Below are positions 53,795 through 63,340 of a stretch of DNA of 64,000 nt, piece after piece (position 1 is the stretch's first letter; each line of letters begins with the position of its first letter). Both the position numbers and the translations under genes were made by a program. Source of the DNA: Moraxella caviae (GTDB lineage Bacteria; Pseudomonadota; Gammaproteobacteria; Pseudomonadales; Moraxellaceae); assembly GCF_002014985.1 (NCBI RefSeq), contig NZ_MUXU01000038.1, forward strand, positions 39,314 to 103,313. The letters run 5' to 3'. Below the pieces are notes generated by a model, which saw nothing but the letters and a program-made list of their open reading frames with translations, made no database searches and had not been told where the DNA came from.

Positions 53795-56680
53795 TCAGTT
53801 TTTGGCGCTTTCAAGCATCGGTTTTAAAAATCTGCCCGTGTGCGAGCGTGTGTCCGCCGCCACATCTTCAGGCGTACCCGTTGCCACGATTTCACCGCCG
53901 CCAGAGCCGCCTTCATAGCCCAAATCCACAATCCAATCCGCCGTCTTAATCACGTCCAGATTATGCTCAATCACCACCACCGTATTGCCACGGTCGCGCA
54001 AGGTGTGCAAAATTGACAAAAGTTTGGCGATGTCATGAAAATGCAGCCCTGTGGTCGGCTCATCTAAGATGTACAGCGTCTGCCCTGTGTCTCGCTTGGC
54101 AAGTTCTTTGGCAAGTTTGACACGCTGCGCTTCACCGCCAGAGAGTGTCGTGGCAGATTGCCCCAAGCGGATATAATCCAGCCCCACGTCCGCCAAGGCT
54201 TCAATGCGTCTGGCGATGGCAGGAATGTTCTCAAAAAACGTGAGCGCTTCTTCCACCGTCATATCCAGCACATCGCTGATGGATTTGCCTTTATAATGCA
54301 CTTCCAGCGTCTCGCGGTTGTAGCGTTTGCCATGGCACGCATCGCACGGCACATACATATCAGGCAAAAAGTGCATTTCCACCTTAATCAAGCCATCGCC
54401 TTGGCACACTTCGCAGCGTCCGCCCTTGACGTTAAAGCTAAAACGCCCTGCCTTGTAGCCACGCGCGCGTGCTTCTGGCGTTTGGGTGAATAGGTCTCGA
54501 ATCAAGGTAAACACCCCTGTATAAGTCGCAGGGTTTGAGCGTGGCGTGCGCCCAATCGGACTTTGGTCAATATCCACCATTTTATCTAGATGCTCAAGCC
54601 CTGTGATTTTCTCATACGGCTCAGCAACAAGCGTGCTGGCATTATTCAGCTCAGTTGCGGCAAGTGGCATGAGCGTGCGGTTAATCAGTGTGGATTTGCC
54701 AGAACCTGACACGCCCGTGATGCACGTCATCACACCAATAGGAATTTGCAAATCCACGTTTTTTAGATTGTTACCGCTTGCGCCTTGCAGCTCAATGTAC
54801 AGCGGCTCTTGGGTGGACTTTTTGCCCTTTTTGATTTCTTGGGTTTTTGGGCTGTGGCGGTGTTTTGGCACGTCAATGCGGCGTTTGCCAGACAAATATT
54901 CGCCTGTCAATGAGCCTTCCGTCTGCGCCACTTCATCAGCCGTCCCAGCAGCAATCACTCGCCCGCCATGCACGCCTGCACCCACGCCAATATCAATGAT
55001 GTGATCGGCTTGGCGAATGGCATCTTCGTCATGCTCCACCACGACCACCGTATTGCCCAAATCTCGCAGATGCGTCAGCGTGGAAAGCAGGCGGTCGTTA
55101 TCCCTTTGGTGCAAGCCAATGGACGGCTCGTCCAGCACATACATCACACCCATCAAGCCTGCGCCGATTTGGCTTGCCAAGCGAATTCGCTGCGCTTCAC
55201 CGCCAGAAAGCGTCTCGGCTGAGCGCGCCAAAGTCAGATATTCCAAGCCAACTTTGGTCAAAAATCCCAAACGCTCACGCACTTCTTTGAAAATCTTGTC
55301 CGCCACTTCGCCTTTTGCGCCATCAATGTGCAGATTTTCATAATATTGCCACGCTTCGCCAATCGGCAGATGAATGATGTCGCCAATCACACGCCCGTCC
55401 ACTTGTACATGGCGCGCAATGTCATTTAGGCGCACGCCTTGGCAGACGTTACAAGTCGTATCTGACAAATATTGCGCCAACTCATCACGCACAAGGTTGC
55501 TCGTGGTGCTGGCGTAGCGTCTTTCCAAATACGGCAAAATTCCTTCAAAAGGCACGGTTTTTGTGGATTTGCGCCCACGTTCATCGGTGAAATTAAAGGT
55601 GATTTTTTCTTTGCCAGAGCCGTGCAAAATCACGTTTTGCGCCTTTTTGTCAAGCGCTTGCCAAGGTGAATCCATATCAATGCCAAAATGCTCACACACC
55701 GTGGCAAGCAAGCCAAAATAATAAGCGTGGCGCTTATCCCAGCCGTGAATCGCCCCTTGGTTGAGTGATTTTTCAGGCTGAGTGATGATGCGCTCGGCGG
55801 CGAAATATTGGCGTTTGCCAAGCCCATCACAGCTTGGGCAAGCACCTGCTGGATTATTAAAACTGAACAATCTTGGCTCAAGCTCGCTCACCGCACGCTC
55901 GCACACAGGGCAAGAGTGCTTGGCAGAAAGAATCTGCTCATCATCGCCGTTTGGGTTGCCGTCCATGTGGTATAAAATCGCCAAATCCGAACCCAATCTT
56001 AGCGCGGTTTCCAGACTTTCTGCCACACGATTTCCCAAATCATCACGCACTTTAAATCTGTCCACCACCACTTCAATGCTGTGTTTTTTGTTTTTCTCAA
56101 GACTTGGCAGCTCGTCCGTGTCATACACCACATCATCAATGCGCACTTTGGTAAAGCCTTGGGCGGACAGCTGGTCTAAAAGTGCGCTATGCTCGCCCTT
56201 GCGCTCACGCACCACAGGCGCAAGCAGCATGAGTTTTGTGCCTTCTGGCAACGCCAAAATGCCGTCCACCATCTCGCTCACCGTCTGCGCCACCATCGGC
56301 AAATCATGCTCAGGGCAATGCGGCACGCCCACGCGCGCAAACAAAAGACGCAGATAATCGTACACTTCGGTAATCGTCCCCACGGTGGAGCGTGGGTTGT
56401 GGTTGGTGGATTTTTGCTCAATGGCGATGGCAGGCGACAAGCCTTCAATGCTGTCTACGTCAGGCTTTTCCATCTGGCTTAAAAATTGGCGTGCATAAGC
56501 CGACAAGCTCTCCACATAGCGGCGTTGTCCTTCGGCATACAGCGTATCAAACACCAAAGAAGACTTGCCAGATCCTGACAAACCTGTAATGACCACGAAT
56601 TTATCGCGCGGAATGTCCACGTTGATGTTTTTAAGATTGTGCGTGCGTGCGCCTTTGATGTGAATGTATTCGTGTGCCAT
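53795..56680 (-). CDS. uvrA: Excinuclease ABC subunit A
   Basis: UvrA is the damage-recognition ATPase of nucleotide excision repair. The 961-residue protein has two ABC modules: Walker A GLSGSGKS at residues 33-40 and GVSGSGKST in the second half, signatures LSGGEAQR in both, and Walker [10 protein letters not shown] and ILDEPTTGL. Zinc sites are CPVC...CPSC (~residues 275-300) and CEVC...CDAC (~760-785). It is about 20 residues longer than E. coli UvrA, partly from a Lys-rich insertion ([10 protein letters not shown]). Confidence 0.97.
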   Translation of the reverse strand: MAHEYIHIKGARTHNLKNINVDIPRDKFVVITGLSGSGKSSLVFDTLYAEGQRRYVESLSAYARQFLSQMEKPDVDSIEGLSPAIAIEQKSTNHNPRSTVGTITEVYDYLRLLFARVGVPHCPEHDLPMVAQTVSEMVDGILALPEGTKLMLLAPVVRERKGEHSALLDQLSAQGFTKVRIDDVVYDTDELPSLEKNKKHSIEVVVDRFKVRDDLGNRVAESLETALRLGSDLAILYHMDGNPNGDDEQILSAKHSCPVCERAVSELEPRLFSFNNPAGACPSCDGLGKRQYFAAERIITQPEKSLNQGAIHGWDKRHAYYFGLLATVCEHFGIDMDSPWQALDKKAQNVILHGSGKEKITFNFTDERGRKSTKTVPFEGILPYLERRYASTTSNLVRDELAQYLSDTTCNVCQGVRLNDIARHVQVDGRVIGDIIHLPIGEAWQYYENLHIDGAKGEVADKIFKEVRERLGFLTKVGLEYLTLARSAETLSGGEAQRIRLASQIGAGLMGVMYVLDEPSIGLHQRDNDRLLSTLTHLRDLGNTVVVVEHDEDAIRQADHIIDIGVGAGVHGGRVIAAGTADEVAQTEGSLTGEYLSGKRRIDVPKHRHSPKTQEIKKGKKSTQEPLYIELQGASGNNLKNVDLQIPIGVMTCITGVSGSGKSTLINRTLMPLAATELNNASTLVAEPYEKITGLEHLDKMVDIDQSPIGRTPRSNPATYTGVFTLIRDLFTQTPEARARGYKAGRFSFNVKGGRCEVCQGDGLIKVEMHFLPDMYVPCDACHGKRYNRETLEVHYKGKSISDVLDMTVEEALTFFENIPAIARRIEALADVGLDYIRLGQSATTLSGGEAQRVKLAKELAKRDTGQTLYILDEPTTGLHFHDIAKLLSILHTLRDRGNTVVVIEHNLDVIKTADWIVDLGYEGGSGGGEIVATGTPEDVAADTRSHTGRFLKPMLESAKN

Positions 56681-56756
56681 GAGAAAATTGCCTTTGTTGT
56701 TTTAATTGTCTAAACGGATTGCCAGATAAACAGATGATAAACTTAATCGTAAAAAT

Positions 56757-56780
56757 AAGGGGCTTTTAACAAAACCCCTT
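56757..56780 (-). terminator. Terminator after the Sel1 gene
   Basis: A 10-bp stem (AAGGGG and TTTT paired with AAAACCCCTT, one bulged C); read on the minus strand it is followed by TTATTTTT. It lies 39 bp after the Sel1 gene stop. Confidence 0.7.
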
Positions 56781-56818
56781 TATTATACCACGACTGCACT
56801 TTAATAAAATCAAATGAA

Positions 56819-57442
56819 TCAATCAACTGCGCTTAATATAAGTTCTTTATAGCCAAGACAGCCGTCTCGTGAGCCGTTATCGCAGGCTTTGCCATACCAA
56901 TACTTTGCAAGGTCGGTGTTTTGCTCAAGACCTTGTCCGTAATGATACAAATAGCCCAAGCTGTACTGAGCTTCCCCGTGGTCTTGGTCGGCAGCCTTAC
57001 GGAACCAATACGCCGCCTGCGCAAAATCCACATCAACGCCATAGCCATAATAATACATCTCGCCCAGCGCATTTTGGGACGATGAAAAGCCTTGATTGGC
57101 GGATAAGCGATACAGGCGTAACGCTTCATCATAACTTTGGCGCACATATTCGCCATCAAAATACAGCGAACCCAGCAAGCCTTGACCGATGGCGTTGCCT
57201 TGATTGGCGGATTTTTCAGCCCATTCTTTGGCAGCAAAACCATCGCCACCTTCTGCATAAAACGCCATCGCCACCATAGCCTGAGCATCAGCATCGCCGT
57301 CAATGGCTTGTTGCAAAATGCGCTCACCGTCCCAATCCGTCAAGCTCATCAAACCTGCCATCACATCATCATCGTTAGATGCCATCGCTGGCTGAGCCAA
57401 TAATCCCACCGCAAACGCCGCTGCCAACACAAACTTTTTCAC
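56819..57442 (-). CDS. Secreted Sel1-repeat protein
   Basis: A 207-residue periplasmic protein with a Sec signal peptide (MKKFVLAAAFAVGLLAQPAMA). It has about four Sel1-like TPR repeats: AMVAMAFYAEGGDGFAAKEW, AIGQGLLGSLYFDGEYV, SSQNALGEMYYYGYGVDVDFAQAAYWFRKAA (in parts) and AQYSLGYLYHYGQGLEQN. There are two Cys near the end (KACDNGSRDGCLG). Sel1 proteins act as protein-protein adaptors; no partner is suggested here. Confidence 0.88.
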   Translation of the reverse strand: MKKFVLAAAFAVGLLAQPAMASNDDDVMAGLMSLTDWDGERILQQAIDGDADAQAMVAMAFYAEGGDGFAAKEWAEKSANQGNAIGQGLLGSLYFDGEYVRQSYDEALRLYRLSANQGFSSSQNALGEMYYYGYGVDVDFAQAAYWFRKAADQDHGEAQYSLGYLYHYGQGLEQNTDLAKYWYGKACDNGSRDGCLGYKELILSAVD

Positions 57443-57580
57443 AAATCACTCCTTAAAAACCACAACATAAACCGCACTTTCATTATAGGTTTTCCCTGCG
57501 CTTTTTGTCAATCCACGCCCAGCACCGTAAACTTGACTTATTTTTTCATGCTTTTTGGGCGGTTTGTTTATAGAGAAAGA

Positions 57581-57606
57581 AAAACCCTGATAGAAATCAG
57601 GGTTTT
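57581..57606 (-). terminator. Terminator of the duplicated secreted-protein locus
   Basis: An 11-bp perfect stem (57581-57591 with 57596-57606) with loop AGAA; on the minus strand TTTTTC follows. It lies 8 bp after the stop of the second unit, so the second unit is still inside the transcript. Confidence 0.85.
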
Positions 57607-57613
57607 GTATCAT

Positions 57614-57952
57614 TTATAGATATTGATCAATGTCTCTTGAGCCTACTGGCTCGTACGCTGCAATCTGACTTGCCACTGAGCGGACGCTTTTAGTTGTTGG
57701 CGTAAAGGTTGCCACCAGTTTATCGTTGATATAAACTTGGATTTTGCGTGCTTTAGGCGCACCGTCAATAAAATCCAGCCAGTTACCTGCACCTATCCGA
57801 GAATCCGTTGGATTATAATTGCCAAACGGTGTTTCAATGGCTCGACCACCATCAAATTTCATTTCAATGCGTGATCTAATTGCGGCATTAATACCAAAGC
57901 GGTAATTAACGCTATCAGCTTTTTCATCTCTTGTTTCCACAAATACCAAATA
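57614..57952 (-). pseudogene. Second, signal-less unit of a tandem duplicated secreted protein
   Basis: The frame continues directly after the TGA stop (57953-57955) of the gene upstream and encodes about 113 residues homologous to that gene: both contain KARKIQVY-N-KLVATFTPT-KSV, and MKFD(N/G)G. It lacks a signal peptide and the first ~15 mature residues. Its only local start would be TTG at 57949 with no ribosome site. It ends RDIDQYL, matching RDMD-stop-YL of the first unit. It is either a decayed repeat or the second domain of a protein reached only by stop readthrough. Confidence 0.65.
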
Positions 57953-58438
57953 TCAATCCATATCTCTTAAAGGCTCACCGCATACTTCCTTAACGGTCGT
58001 AGAAAATTCTTTGACGCTTTTTGCCGTTGGTGTAAATGTCGCCACCAGTTTATTATTAGCATAAACTTGAATTTTGCGCGCTTTGGCAATGCCATTCACG
58101 AATTTCTTCCAATCTGCTGCTCCGCGATTGGTGCGTGTTGTTGGTCGTTTGGCAGCAGGCGGATACATCATTGGGCCATTGTCAAATTTCATACTGATAA
58201 TGTTTGGGTTGGTCGAATTGCCATTCCGCCCTTTTGGATAATAACTAATGCTATGATCCACACCAAAAGACCCTGCCCCATAATTACAAGATAAATCAAT
58301 GAGTTGTTTTTTACTGTTAGTTAGAATAAATGTCCCATACCCACCCATAAATCCGGGCTCACTCCATTCATTAGCTAACGCATGCGCCATCTGCGGCATA
58401 AACGCCAAAACCGCAATCAATGGTACAAATTTTTTCAT
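57953..58438 (-). CDS. Small secreted protein of unknown function (first unit of a tandem duplication)
   Basis: A 161-residue protein with a Sec signal peptide (MKKFVPLIAVLAFMPQMAHA). The mature part starts LANEWSEPGFMGGYGTFIL and ends with KARKIQVYANNKLVATFTPT and KEVCGEPLRDMD; two Cys (LSCNYG, EVCGE) could form a disulphide. I do not recognise the family. The ATG at 58438 has AAGGAG 7 nt before it, better than the upstream ATG at 58459. The second unit lies in frame immediately downstream behind a TGA. Confidence 0.75.
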   Translation of the reverse strand: MKKFVPLIAVLAFMPQMAHALANEWSEPGFMGGYGTFILTNSKKQLIDLSCNYGAGSFGVDHSISYYPKGRNGNSTNPNIISMKFDNGPMMYPPAAKRPTTRTNRGAADWKKFVNGIAKARKIQVYANNKLVATFTPTAKSVKEFSTTVKEVCGEPLRDMD

Positions 58439-58573
58439 AGATTTCTCCTTAAAACCCATTAAATAAACAAAATCTAAATTCCATTATAAGTTTTACTCCC
58501 CCTTGTCAATCCACGCCCAGCACAGCGCCATAAAATCTGCTATAATCCCCCAAACCCCAAACCTCAGCAAATT

Positions 58574-59236
58574 ATGACTTCTATTCACGCCTTTTTGGGC
58601 GGCTCGTTTGACCCTGTGCATTTGGCGCATTTGACGATGGCGCACACCGTGTGGCGCACGCTGACGCACGCTTTGCCAAATACCGATGTGAAGGTCTCGC
58701 TACTGCCCACCGCTGGCAACCCCTTTAAAGGCACACCCACCGCCACGCACCACCGCTTAGCCATGCTGCAGCTTGGTGTGGCAGACTTGCCCATCGGCGT
58801 TGATACGCATGAGCTAAGCCTGCCGCCGCCCGTTTATACCATAGACACCGTGCGCCACTTGGCAGCGCAAAATCCGCACGCACGCCTGATTTTTATCGTG
58901 GGACAAGACAGCTTGGCGGCTTTGCCCACTTGGAAAAATGGCTTGCAAATTTTGGATTTTGTGCAAATTTGGGCGTTTTCACGCAGTCTAAATACTGTCA
59001 GCACCAAAACCACTTTGCCAAACGTACCAACCGAAGTGCAAGCGCACATCACGCACGATTTGCACGCATTTTTGCAAGGCACGCATAAAATCTATCAAGA
59101 CCCCACCGCCATCGCCGCCATTTCATCAAGCCAAGTGCGCGCGCTACTTGCCCAAAATCCTGCCAAAGCCGCCAAACTTTTACCAAAAGCAGTGGCAGAT
59201 TACATCAGCACGCACCAACTTTATCAAAATGCCTAG
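58574..59236 (+). CDS. nadD: Nicotinate-nucleotide adenylyltransferase
   Basis: NadD adenylates nicotinate mononucleotide in NAD synthesis. The 220-residue Rossmann-type nucleotidyltransferase has the GGSFDPVHLAH motif (residues ~9-19), LPTAGNPFKG, FIVGQDSLAALPTW and the C-terminal ISSSQVRALL motif that corresponds to ISSTxIR. It is followed by rsfS after 116 bp, a common pairing. Confidence 0.94.
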   Translation: MTSIHAFLGGSFDPVHLAHLTMAHTVWRTLTHALPNTDVKVSLLPTAGNPFKGTPTATHHRLAMLQLGVADLPIGVDTHELSLPPPVYTIDTVRHLAAQNPHARLIFIVGQDSLAALPTWKNGLQILDFVQIWAFSRSLNTVSTKTTLPNVPTEVQAHITHDLHAFLQGTHKIYQDPTAIAAISSSQVRALLAQNPAKAAKLLPKAVADYISTHQLYQNA

Positions 59237-59352
59237 CTTACGCACAAAAAATCACAAAAACCAAGCGCACCGTGCTATAATCTGCATTATTTTTACTCAT
59301 TTTGGCAAACGATGCCTGCCGCATTGTGCGCCACCAAACACACATTAAATTT

Positions 59353-59730
59353 ATGACAAATTCAAACACGCTGTCGCTGGACGACAAAATTTCTCTCATC
59401 GTCAATGCGCTGGACGACCTAAAAGCCAAAGAAATCACCGTGATGACGGTGGAGCATTTGACGGAAGTTGCCGAGCGCATCATCATCGCCAACGCCACCA
59501 GTAAGCGCCATGTCAAGGCTTTGGCGGACAAACTTGGCGCTGCCGCAAAAGAGCAAGGCCTTATGCCGCTTGGGCGTGAAGGCGACAAAGACAGCGACTG
59601 GACGCTGGTGGATTTAGGTGCGGTGGTGGTGCACATCATGACTCCGCAAGCGCGCGAATTTTATGATTTGGAAGGCTTGTGGTCATCGCCAGATGCGCTA
59701 AAATCTTTGGCAGTCGCGCCAAAAGACTGA
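59353..59730 (+). CDS. rsfS: Ribosome silencing factor RsfS
   Basis: RsfS binds ribosomal protein uL14 and blocks subunit joining in starvation. From ATG 59353 (MTNSNTLSLDDKISLIVNALDDLKAKEI) it is 125 residues. Family motifs are IIIANATSKRHVKALAD, DWTLVDLGAVVVHIMTPQAREFYDLEGLW (in parts). The upstream frame from 59302 was rejected as an unlikely extension. The usual rlmH is not next; bioA follows. Confidence 0.93.
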   Translation: MTNSNTLSLDDKISLIVNALDDLKAKEITVMTVEHLTEVAERIIIANATSKRHVKALADKLGAAAKEQGLMPLGREGDKDSDWTLVDLGAVVVHIMTPQAREFYDLEGLWSSPDALKSLAVAPKD

Positions 59731-59811
59731 TTTTAAATCGCTAATTTTTAAATACCGAGTTTTAAACATCAAGTTTTAAAAATCGGATTTTAAAAATCAG
59801 ATTTTAAACAA
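59729..59811. repeat. AT-rich quasi-periodic repeat (TTTTAAA every ~14-15 bp)
   Basis: Six successive TTTTAAA cores with linkers such as CATCAAG and AATCGGA. Similar sequence occurs at 665-712 beside mraY and looser versions at 6440-6535. The function is unknown. Confidence 0.5.
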
Positions 59812-59822
59812 AGCCAAAAAAC

Positions 59823-59859
59823 GGCTGAATTTTGTGCCATTATGAACGCAAATTCAGCC
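59823..59859. promoter_or_regulatory. 10-bp inverted repeat upstream of bioA
   Basis: GGCTGAATTT (59823-59832) and AAATTCAGCC (59850-59859) are separated by 17 bp, 90 bp before bioA. It may be a terminator for rsfS (TTAAGTTT follows) or an operator. It does not match the known BirA box. Confidence 0.4.
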
Positions 59860-59948
59860 TTAAGTTTAACCCAAACTTAACCTAAAATCTGGCACAATTC
59901 ACCGCCCAACATTAAAATCCCACCCACCAAAACCCAATCATCAAAATC

Positions 59949-61295
59949 ATGCAGGACGCTTTTTTGACACATTCTCACACCATCACCCCAGATGATTTTT
60001 CTGCGCTTGCTGCCTTTGATGGCGAGCATCTTTGGCACCCATATGCCACGCTGCCGCCTGCGTATGACAATCACATCGTAAGCCATGCCGATGACGTGCG
60101 CTTGTATTTGGCGGACGGTACGGCTTTGATTGACGGTATGTCGTCTTGGTGGGCGGCGATTCACGGCTACAATCACCCCGCGCTCAATGCCGCCATTCAC
60201 GCCCAGCTTGACAAGATGGCGCACGTGATGTTTGGCGGCTTGACGCACGCACCTGCCATCGCACTTGGCGAGCGGCTGCTTGGCATTGCACCAAAGGGCT
60301 TGGATAAGATTTTTTATGCCGACAGCGGCAGTGTGTCGGTGGAAGTCGCCCTAAAAATGGCGCTACAATATCAGCTGGCTTGTGATAAGCCGCACAAAAA
60401 CGCCTTCGCCAGCACCCATTCTGGCTATCATGGCGACACTTGGCACGCCATGAGCGTGTGCGACCCTGTGAACAGCATGCACGCTTTATACGGCAAACAG
60501 CTGCCTGCGCAGTATTTTTTGCCTGCGCCGCCAATGGGGTTTGATGCACCGCTGGACGATACCACCAAAGCGCAGATGAGCGAATTTTTTGTACGCCATC
60601 ATGACAAATTAGCAGGTTTTATCATCGAGCCAATCGTGCAAGGCGCAGGCGGAATGCGTTTTTATTCGCCTGAATATTTGGCGCATTTGTACGCACTTTG
60701 TCAGTACTATGACGTGCTTTTTATCGCCGATGAAATCGCCACAGGATTTGGGCGCACAGGACGAATGTTTGCGGTCAATCACGCCAATATTTGCCCAGAC
60801 ATCATGACGCTTGGCAAGGCACTCACAGGCGGCTATCTGAGCTTTGCTGCCACGCTTTGCACCGACAAGGTGGCGCGCGCCATTCACTGCAGCGACAACC
60901 CAGCACTCATGCACGGCCCTACTTTCATGGGCAATCCTTTGGCGTGCAGCGTGGCTTGTTCCAGCCTAGATTTGGCAGTGGCAAATGACACGCCAGCCAT
61001 CGCAGCACAAATGCAAAGCAAACTTGCCGCCCATCTTGCGCCAGCCGCACAGTGGCAAAGCGTGGCGGACGTGCGCACTTTAGGTGCAATCGCCGTCATT
61101 GAAATGCGCGCGCCGATTGATATGCCGATTTTTCAAGCCCTACTATCAAAATACGGCATTTGGGTGCGTCCTTTTGGCAAGCTCGTTTATCTCATGCCGC
61201 CTTTTGTGATGAGCGATGACGATTTGGCGGCGCTCTGCCAGCGCTTGCTTGAACTGCTGCAAGAATATTTATCCATCAAAACTTCGTCCAATTAA
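59949..61295 (+). CDS. bioA: Adenosylmethionine--8-amino-7-oxononanoate aminotransferase
   Basis: BioA makes 7,8-diaminopelargonic acid in biotin synthesis using S-adenosylmethionine as amino donor. The 448-residue PLP enzyme shows LWHPYATLPP, SSWWAAIHGYNHP, HVMFGGLTH, YADSGSVSVEVALKMALQY, FIADEIATGFGRTG and the PLP lysine in TLGKALTGGYLS. It is 4 bp upstream of bioD. No bioB, bioF or bioC lies in the window. Confidence 0.96.
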   Translation: MQDAFLTHSHTITPDDFSALAAFDGEHLWHPYATLPPAYDNHIVSHADDVRLYLADGTALIDGMSSWWAAIHGYNHPALNAAIHAQLDKMAHVMFGGLTHAPAIALGERLLGIAPKGLDKIFYADSGSVSVEVALKMALQYQLACDKPHKNAFASTHSGYHGDTWHAMSVCDPVNSMHALYGKQLPAQYFLPAPPMGFDAPLDDTTKAQMSEFFVRHHDKLAGFIIEPIVQGAGGMRFYSPEYLAHLYALCQYYDVLFIADEIATGFGRTGRMFAVNHANICPDIMTLGKALTGGYLSFAATLCTDKVARAIHCSDNPALMHGPTFMGNPLACSVACSSLDLAVANDTPAIAAQMQSKLAAHLAPAAQWQSVADVRTLGAIAVIEMRAPIDMPIFQALLSKYGIWVRPFGKLVYLMPPFVMSDDDLAALCQRLLELLQEYLSIKTSSN

Positions 61296-61299
61296 CACC

Positions 61300-61977
61300 A
61301 TGACCACCTATTTCATCACCGGCATAGACACTGACGCAGGCAAAAGCTACGCCACAGGCATTTTGGCAAAATCTCTGCTGGCTTGCGGCGTGCGCACCAC
61401 CACCCAAAAACTTGTGCAAACAGGCGACACCACTGCCAGCACCGACATCCAAACCCACCGAAAACTCATGGGCATACCGCCCACTGCCGATGACATCGCA
61501 GGGCTAAGTTGTCCTTTTATTTTCGCCAAGCCTGCTTCACCGCATTTGGCAGCACGCCTAGAAAATCGCACGCTTTGCCTTGACACACTCACCAAAGCCA
61601 CAAACACGCTCGCCGCTCGCCATGACGTGCTGCTGCTTGAAGGTGCAGGCGGTGTGCTTGTGCCGCTCACCAAAGACGTGCTGACTTTAGATTACATCGC
61701 GCGCCATCAATATCCCGCCATCGTGGTTACGTCCGCACGCCTTGGCAGCATCAATCACACCTTGCTCACCCTAGAAGCCATCAGCGCACGCAAATTACCG
61801 CTGCACGCTGTGATTTTCAATGCTTATTTTGATAACGACACCGACATCAGCCGTGATACTTTTGGGTTTTTGCGTGAGTTTCTTGATAAGCATTATCCGC
61901 ACGCCTTACTGCTCACCTTGCCTGACATCAGTAAAAATCCAGAATTTACTTGGCAACTTCGCACCCAAGATTGGTGA
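61300..61977 (+). CDS. bioD: Dethiobiotin synthetase
   Basis: BioD closes the ureido ring of dethiobiotin with ATP and CO2. From ATG 61300 it is 225 residues. The P-loop is GIDTDAGKS at residues 8-16, followed by KLVQTG and LLEGAGGVLVPL. Starts upstream inside bioA were rejected because the P-loop must lie near the N-terminus. It follows bioA in an operon. Confidence 0.94.
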   Translation: MTTYFITGIDTDAGKSYATGILAKSLLACGVRTTTQKLVQTGDTTASTDIQTHRKLMGIPPTADDIAGLSCPFIFAKPASPHLAARLENRTLCLDTLTKATNTLAARHDVLLLEGAGGVLVPLTKDVLTLDYIARHQYPAIVVTSARLGSINHTLLTLEAISARKLPLHAVIFNAYFDNDTDISRDTFGFLREFLDKHYPHALLLTLPDISKNPEFTWQLRTQDW

Positions 61978-61993
61978 TGGGTGAAAATTGATG

Positions 61994-62027
61994 GTGAAGT
62001 TGGGGAAGTTGGGGAAGATTGGGAAAG
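61994..62027. repeat. Short tandem repeat (GAAGTTGGG)
   Basis: Two exact GAAGTTGGG units and one diverged unit stand in tandem with a ~9-bp period, just after bioD. Confidence 0.5.
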
Positions 62028-62033
62028 TCTGTT

Positions 62034-62254
62034 GGTTGGGCGAGCGACAGCATAACCCAACATTCCGAGTGATAAACCATCATTTCGCGTAAAACTGTTC
62101 AAAAAACCGTTCGTGGTGAGCTTGTCGAACCATGGGCGGTTTTTGGATTTAATCTTTACTAAATCCAAAAACCGCCACGCTCACCCTTCGACAGGCTCAG
62201 GGCGAACGGGAAAAACCATGTCCGTAAGTTGGGTAAGCGACAGCATAACCCAAC
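62034..62254. repeat. Dispersed composite repeat, copy 3
   Basis: Outer direct copies of GCGACAGCATAACCCAAC lie at 62044-62061 and 62237-62254. Between them a large inverted repeat (62107-62210) has ends CCGTTCG and CGAACGG and a 17-bp perfect inner stem (62135-62151 with 62160-62176, 8-nt loop). The ends match copies 1 and 2. The bioD-Nudix gap (61978-62388) holds nothing else. Confidence 0.8.
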
Positions 62255-62388
62255 GCATTTATAGCAAATCTTTGAATTTATTGTATTTTTTCACTTAACT
62301 TACTTATCTGACTAACGATAAGCATAATTTAAACAAGCGTCAATTTAAAAAATTGGGAAAGTTAAAAAACCACCCAATCACACGCCCA

Positions 62389-63216
62389 TCATTCGCAATT
62401 TTGCAAACGATAATACCAATCATAACGCACGCCAAAGCCAATTTCCAATAAATTCGCCAAAATCCGCCCTGTCAAACCCCACACCACTTCAGGTGCGTCA
62501 TCGCCGTCCAAATCCACTGCCCAAGCAGGCGTATGCAGCGCCATCGTCTGATTGGCTTGCTGATGACGAAAAACCTGCTCGCTTGGCGCATTTTGGCACA
62601 AATAATCCAGCTCAAGCCAAAACAGCTTATCAATCTCATCAGCATTGGGCGATAAATATTGCACAGCCGCAGGGTTGATGCTTGCCACCACAGGACGCAC
62701 AAGTAAACCCTTTTTAGAAATCTGCATAGGTAAAAACCCCAAAAGCTGAACGTCAGCCGCTCGCAGCGCCACTTCTTCACACGCTTCACGCAGCGCCACC
62801 GCCCACGAACTGACATCGCCCAAATCTCGCTTACCGCCCACAAAAGACACTTCGCCTGCGTGGCTGGTCAAATTGCTCGCTCGCCTTGTCAAAAGCACAC
62901 GCGGCATAGCTTCATCGGTGATTGCCACCAGCACACAAGCGTCAGGCAGTGCGTCAAATTTGGCAGCGTTTGGCGAATGGGTGTTTTTTAAAAGAAGGTT
63001 TTTTGAAGAGTTGTCTAAACGATGATTTGGCGCACTTGCACTTTTTGCATTCAGCGCACGCATTTGTGCCACTGCAGCTGTATTGATGGCAGGCGGTGCT
63101 AACACGTCATCGCCTTGATAATTTGCCAAATGCTGCGCCAATTCAAAAAAGCGTGAACTTTGCGAAACGCTCACGCACGTTTTATCAATAAACCCTTTGC
63201 TGGCAGAATTTGGCAT
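62389..63216 (-). CDS. Nudix hydrolase, CoA pyrophosphatase type
   Basis: A 275-residue Nudix protein similar to the YeaB/NudL coenzyme A diphosphatases. The UPF0035-type CoA signature LLTRRASNLTSHAGEVSFVGGKRD (in parts) precedes the Nudix box REACEEVAL. The N-terminal ~90 residues are variable and polar. It would hydrolyse CoA or oxidised CoA, but substrate specificity is inferred from family. It is convergent with the repeat region and divergent from the second Nudix gene. Confidence 0.85.
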   Translation of the reverse strand: MPNSASKGFIDKTCVSVSQSSRFFELAQHLANYQGDDVLAPPAINTAAVAQMRALNAKSASAPNHRLDNSSKNLLLKNTHSPNAAKFDALPDACVLVAITDEAMPRVLLTRRASNLTSHAGEVSFVGGKRDLGDVSSWAVALREACEEVALRAADVQLLGFLPMQISKKGLLVRPVVASINPAAVQYLSPNADEIDKLFWLELDYLCQNAPSEQVFRHQQANQTMALHTPAWAVDLDGDDAPEVVWGLTGRILANLLEIGFGVRYDWYYRLQNCE

Positions 63217-63340
63217 TTGAAAAGCACTCGCAAACGTTGTAAGATAGTCGCAGCGGTTTATCGCACGCCAAGCGCAAAAGCATCAATCATGGCAAGCGTG
63301 CATAAACCAAATTTTAACCCAACAATTTTACTATACCATC

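Noticed and set aside
53781-53798. Hairpin overlapping the uvrA stop as its terminator
   Set aside because: The T run follows it only on the plus strand, while uvrA is on the minus strand.
57953-57955. Selenocysteine at the in-frame TGA
   Set aside because: No SECIS-like hairpin directly downstream was seen, and the matching position in unit 2 is Gln, not Cys.
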